From Clostridiaceae bacterium Marseille-Q4143 (GTDB taxonomy: Bacteria > Bacillota > Clostridia > Lachnospirales > Lachnospiraceae): a stretch of DNA of 64,000 nucleotides. A program made the position numbers and the translations under genes. The notes beneath the pieces are model-generated. The model searched no databases, had not been told where the DNA came from, and worked only from the letters and a program-made list of their open reading frames with translations. The stretch is taken from the NCBI GenBank assembly GCA_018228645.1, contig CP073693.1:1386001-1450000 (forward strand), in the 5' to 3' direction. Below, piece after piece: positions 61,437 through 64,000 of this stretch; within the stretch, counting starts at the first letter, position 1; each line of letters opens with the position of its first letter.

Positions 61437-62651
61437 ATGATCGCAAAAGTAGTACTGGGAACAATGCAGAATGCGAGAAAGCTGGTAAGCATTGCAGAGT
61501 CTATTCCCTATGATGTGGAATTGAGCAGTGGGCGCTATGTGGTCGATGCCAAATCCATGCTGGGCGTATTGAGCATGCCAGATTTTGGTGGCGGTGAGCT
61601 GCATGTACATACAGACAACGAAGAAGAATGTGACAGGATTTTATTTCAGCTTCTGGAGGCAGGACTGCTTGTGGATACCAGTGATTCTGTCAGCAGATCT
61701 ATTTATGATATTACTGTATTTGGAGAAATTCTCATTGATTTTACTTCCCAGGGGTTCAATGAAGACGGGCAGATGCTCTATGCCAGAAATCCTGGCGGTG
61801 CTCCGGCAAATGTAGCCGTGGCAGCGGGAAGACTGGGAGCGCATACTGCATTCCTGGGAAAAGCCGGAAATGATATGCATGGAAAATTTTTAAAATCCGT
61901 ATTGGAAGAGGAAAAGGTCGACACATCCGGACTGATTCTGGATGATCAGTATTTTACAACACTGGCTTTTGTGGAAGTGAATGAAAATGGAGAGCGTACC
62001 TTTTCTTTTGCCCGAAAACCGGGAGCCGATACACAGATCCAGAAAGAAGAAATCGAGATTGATGTCCTTGATAAGACCAGTATTTTTCACATCGGTTCTC
62101 TTTCTCTGACTGCACAGCCGGCACGGGATACGACACTTTACGCAGTAAAGAGGGCACGAAAAAAAGGAAGTATCATTTCCTATGATCCCAACTACCGGGC
62201 ATCCTTGTGGCCGGATGAAAAAATGGCAAGACAGCAGATGAGAAGTCTGATCCCCTATGTGGATCTTATGAAAATCTCTGATGAGGAAACAGAACTTCTG
62301 ACGGATGAAAAAGAAGTAGAAAAAGCAGCAGAGACGCTGTATCGACAGGGAGTAAAGATCGTTGCCGTGACCCTTGGCAGAAAAGGTGCATACATTTATA
62401 GCAAAGACGGCGGATGTGTGGTTCCTGGATTTGAAGCGACACAGATCGGAGATACAAATGGAGCAGGAGATTCTTTCTGGGGAGGATTTCTGTATCAGAT
62501 TATTGTTTCCGGGAAACGTCTGGAAGAACTGACGAAAGATGACCTTGTGAAATTCGCCCGGTTCGGAAATGCGGTGGCCAGCTTCTGCGTGGAAAAGAAA
62601 GGCGCCATTCCGGCAATGCCGACATTGGAACAAGTTAAGAAAAGGCTGTAG
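61437..62651 (+). CDS. PfkB sugar kinase with an N-terminal Crh-like HPr domain
   Basis: The 404-residue protein is a fusion. Residues 1-80 match HPr over its whole length: VDAKSMLGVLSM equals the HPr regulatory site, with Ser40 in place of Ser46. The His15 position is Thr9 (GTMQNARKLV), so it cannot take phosphate from the PTS; Bacillus Crh has the same pattern. From 85 the PfkB kinase follows, with NPGGAPANVAVAAGRLGAHT at the substrate site and GDTNGAGDSFWGGF as the catalytic Asp loop. It would phosphorylate fructose or 2-keto-3-deoxygluconate. The fusion suggests kinase control by HPr kinase. Confidence 0.85.
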   Translation: MIAKVVLGTMQNARKLVSIAESIPYDVELSSGRYVVDAKSMLGVLSMPDFGGGELHVHTDNEEECDRILFQLLEAGLLVDTSDSVSRSIYDITVFGEILIDFTSQGFNEDGQMLYARNPGGAPANVAVAAGRLGAHTAFLGKAGNDMHGKFLKSVLEEEKVDTSGLILDDQYFTTLAFVEVNENGERTFSFARKPGADTQIQKEEIEIDVLDKTSIFHIGSLSLTAQPARDTTLYAVKRARKKGSIISYDPNYRASLWPDEKMARQQMRSLIPYVDLMKISDEETELLTDEKEVEKAAETLYRQGVKIVAVTLGRKGAYIYSKDGGCVVPGFEATQIGDTNGAGDSFWGGFLYQIIVSGKRLEELTKDDLVKFARFGNAVASFCVEKKGAIPAMPTLEQVKKRL

Positions 62652-62655
62652 GTAA

Positions 62656-62695
62656 AAAGCTGTAAAACTTCATTGATTGAGGTTTTGCAGCTTTT
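62656..62695 (+). terminator. Intrinsic terminator after the PfkB gene
   Basis: AAAGCTGTAAAAC pairs with GTTTTGCAGCTTT (one wobble pair) around a 13-base loop with a T-rich tail. TATAAT at 62700-62705 follows directly and is a -10 box for the next gene. Confidence 0.8.
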
Positions 62696-62712
62696 ATTGT
62701 ATAATCAGGTAC

Positions 62713-63675
62713 ATGATGAATGAAACCATAGGAATGCTTCAGGAATTACTGGAGCAGAATCAGTTTGAATTGCTGATACCAGAAGAGCCGGATGCGAAAG
62801 ATATCCGTCTCGTTTACCTGATGAATGATGCAGTAGAAAGTTTTCTCATTTTCAGAAATTCATGCATGACAGGAACCTACAAAAGTGAATATGAAGGTGA
62901 GCTGGAATTTTCCTTAAGCCATGATGAGAAGCGGGAGGAGTACATTCTCTCTGTCTGGCAGGGAGACAGTGTAGTGACGATCCTGTTTCAGAGACTGGAA
63001 CTGGAAGTCCATCTGTACAATTATGGCGGGATCGCGCATTTCTGGGTGCCGGGATATGAATATTTACGGCAGCTGGAATACCGGATCGCCATCCTGCGGG
63101 ATAAACTGGATTATCTGGGAGAAGAATACTGTACGCCTGGGGAGCAAAAGCTTGCCATGCTGACAGATTTCCCACCGCTTAATTACTGCTGTTACCCGGC
63201 GGTCCCGGCGAAATACATTGTGCCCATCGACGATCCGTGGTCACCGTCTCTGGAAGCGCTGGAAGTGATGGAGGAGCTGGCGGAAGAGGCAGGAGATCAG
63301 AGTTTTCAAAAGATCTTGAAAGCATACAGGCACTTTCCGGTGCGGCCATTCAGCCGCTGGATTGGAAGACAGCTGAGAAGAAAGAAGCATGCACCCCTTG
63401 TAGATCTTCTGACCGACCGTATCTGTGAAGAAACGAAGAAATATCCGTGTCGGTCATATGGCGGGACAGCAGACCGGGAGATTGGAGAACTTCTTAAAAA
63501 AGCAGAATCCAGAAAAACAGAGCTGCTGGAGAAAAGAAAAGCCAGAAGGATTGAAGTGATGAGGGAAGAACCTTTTACCACGGCGAAAGACAGTCTGGGA
63601 TTTCAGGTATGGGTGATGATCTATCAGGATGGAGTCTTGAACCGCAGAGTCACCATGGAAAAGATAGAAGGATAA
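62713..63675 (+). CDS. Conserved hypothetical protein
   Basis: This 320-residue soluble protein is not recognised. The first half is beta-rich (SVVTILFQRLELEVHLYNYG, then IAHFWVPGYEYLRQLEYRI). The second is helical and basic, with KILKAYRHFPVRPFSRWIGR. KLAMLTDFPPLNYCCYPAVP is a distinctive central segment. The ATG at 62713 is chosen; a TTG at 62677 falls inside the terminator. The -10 box TATAAT ends eight bases before the ATG, so the mRNA may be almost leaderless. Confidence 0.65.
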   Translation: MMNETIGMLQELLEQNQFELLIPEEPDAKDIRLVYLMNDAVESFLIFRNSCMTGTYKSEYEGELEFSLSHDEKREEYILSVWQGDSVVTILFQRLELEVHLYNYGGIAHFWVPGYEYLRQLEYRIAILRDKLDYLGEEYCTPGEQKLAMLTDFPPLNYCCYPAVPAKYIVPIDDPWSPSLEALEVMEELAEEAGDQSFQKILKAYRHFPVRPFSRWIGRQLRRKKHAPLVDLLTDRICEETKKYPCRSYGGTADREIGELLKKAESRKTELLEKRKARRIEVMREEPFTTAKDSLGFQVWVMIYQDGVLNRRVTMEKIEG

Positions 63676-63696
63676 GAGAAAGGAGGCATACTATTT

Positions 63697-64000
63697 ATGC
63701 CTTGTACTACGATTTTAGTTGGAAAAAATGCATCTTATGATGGTTCTACCATGATTGCGAGAAATGATGATTCCGCTTCCGGACATTTCACGCCGAAGAA
63801 ATTTGTGGTGGTTCATCCGGAGGAACAGCCGCGGACTTATCGCTCGGAATTATCCCATGTGGAGATTGGACTTCCGGACAACCCTATGCGCTACACGTCA
63901 ATGCCGAATGCCCTTAAAGGAGAAGGGGTCTGGGCAGCCAGCGGTGTCAATGAGGCTCATGTGGCCATGACAGCGACAGAGACCATCACATCCAATCCGC
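63697..64000 (+). CDS. C69 family dipeptidase (partial, cut by window edge)
   Basis: The N-terminal 101 residues of a peptidase C69 (PepD) protein are present. The family begins with a catalytic Cys after a short leader: here [20 protein letters not shown], with Cys3 as nucleophile after processing. [19 protein letters not shown] follows in the normal order. These enzymes release dipeptides or C-terminal residues. AGGAGG lies about ten bases upstream. The rest lies beyond the window. Confidence 0.9.
   Translation, partial: MPCTTILVGKNASYDGSTMIARNDDSASGHFTPKKFVVVHPEEQPRTYRSELSHVEIGLPDNPMRYTSMPNALKGEGVWAASGVNEAHVAMTATETITSNP

Noticed and set aside
1..64000. tRNA, rRNA or prophage structural genes
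   Set aside because: No cloverleaf-like or rRNA-like segments and no phage head, tail or integrase genes were seen; KilA-N and AlbA_2 pieces alone do not indicate a prophage.

Overview
The window reads as a chromosomal segment of a gut-type Firmicute, most likely Lachnospiraceae (a Blautia/Dorea-like acetogen). The reasons are strong AGGAGG ribosome binding sites, many lipoproteins and Clostridia-style cell-surface repeats, an SPFH/zinc-ribbon operon of the Bacillus YdjGHI kind, and a complete corrinoid methyl-transfer module. No rRNA, tRNA or CRISPR array was found.

Layout. (1) 1-2.0 kb: an IS66-family element on the minus strand, cut by the window edge. (2) 2.3-8.9 kb: an AT-rich, partly degraded defence island. 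It holds an MNT/HEPN toxin-antitoxin pair, an 826-residue TIR-STAND-TPR protein, remnants of KilA-N and AlbA_2 genes, a DUF6933-like gene, and a near-identical second copy of the MNT gene with a truncated HEPN. A shared terminator-plus-leader sequence occurs three times, and a 614-bp direct repeat brackets the island. (3) 8.9-10.7 kb: a GNAT acetyltransferase and an UMF1-type MFS transporter.

(4) 10.8-33.2 kb: a large envelope-related region. It contains a beta-helix lipoprotein with a 5'-nucleotidase-like enzyme, a large repeat-bearing surface protein, an orphan solute-binding lipoprotein with a membrane-anchored LuxR regulator, and an eleven-gene operon (SPFH, zinc-ribbon, TPM, TMEM43-like proteins and lipoproteins). 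Three transcription units here share a long dyad element at exactly 38 nt from a putative -10 box, so they look like one regulon. The adjacent transmembrane LuxR protein is the obvious candidate regulator.

(5) 33.2-42.5 kb: mixed genes. These are an HD hydrolase, an ECF sigma/DUF4179 anti-sigma pair, a P-loop kinase, a broken FGGY kinase, a YefM/RelE-type toxin-antitoxin pair, a DUF2130 protein, a NUDIX hydrolase, a C39-like hypothetical protein, a lipoprotein and a MATE exporter. (6) 43-54.2 kb: a corrinoid-dependent demethylation cluster. It has a methyl-THF methyltransferase, two corrinoid proteins, the reductive activator RACo, a DUF2284 protein, a GPH-type transporter, a UroD-type methyltransferase and two PucR regulators, with an arylamine N-acetyltransferase in the middle. 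Methyl groups from an imported methylated compound would pass to the corrinoid protein and then to tetrahydrofolate.

(7) 54.7-57 kb: an Spx/ArsC-like protein, a J-domain protein and a membrane protein, driven by two copies of the same promoter repeat. (8) 57-62.7 kb: a hexuronate/sugar-acid locus with a ROK repressor, a mannitol-dehydrogenase/fructuronate-reductase-like enzyme, a GntP permease, and a PfkB kinase carrying an N-terminal Crh-like HPr domain. (9) 62.7-64 kb: an unrecognised protein and the start of a C69 dipeptidase.
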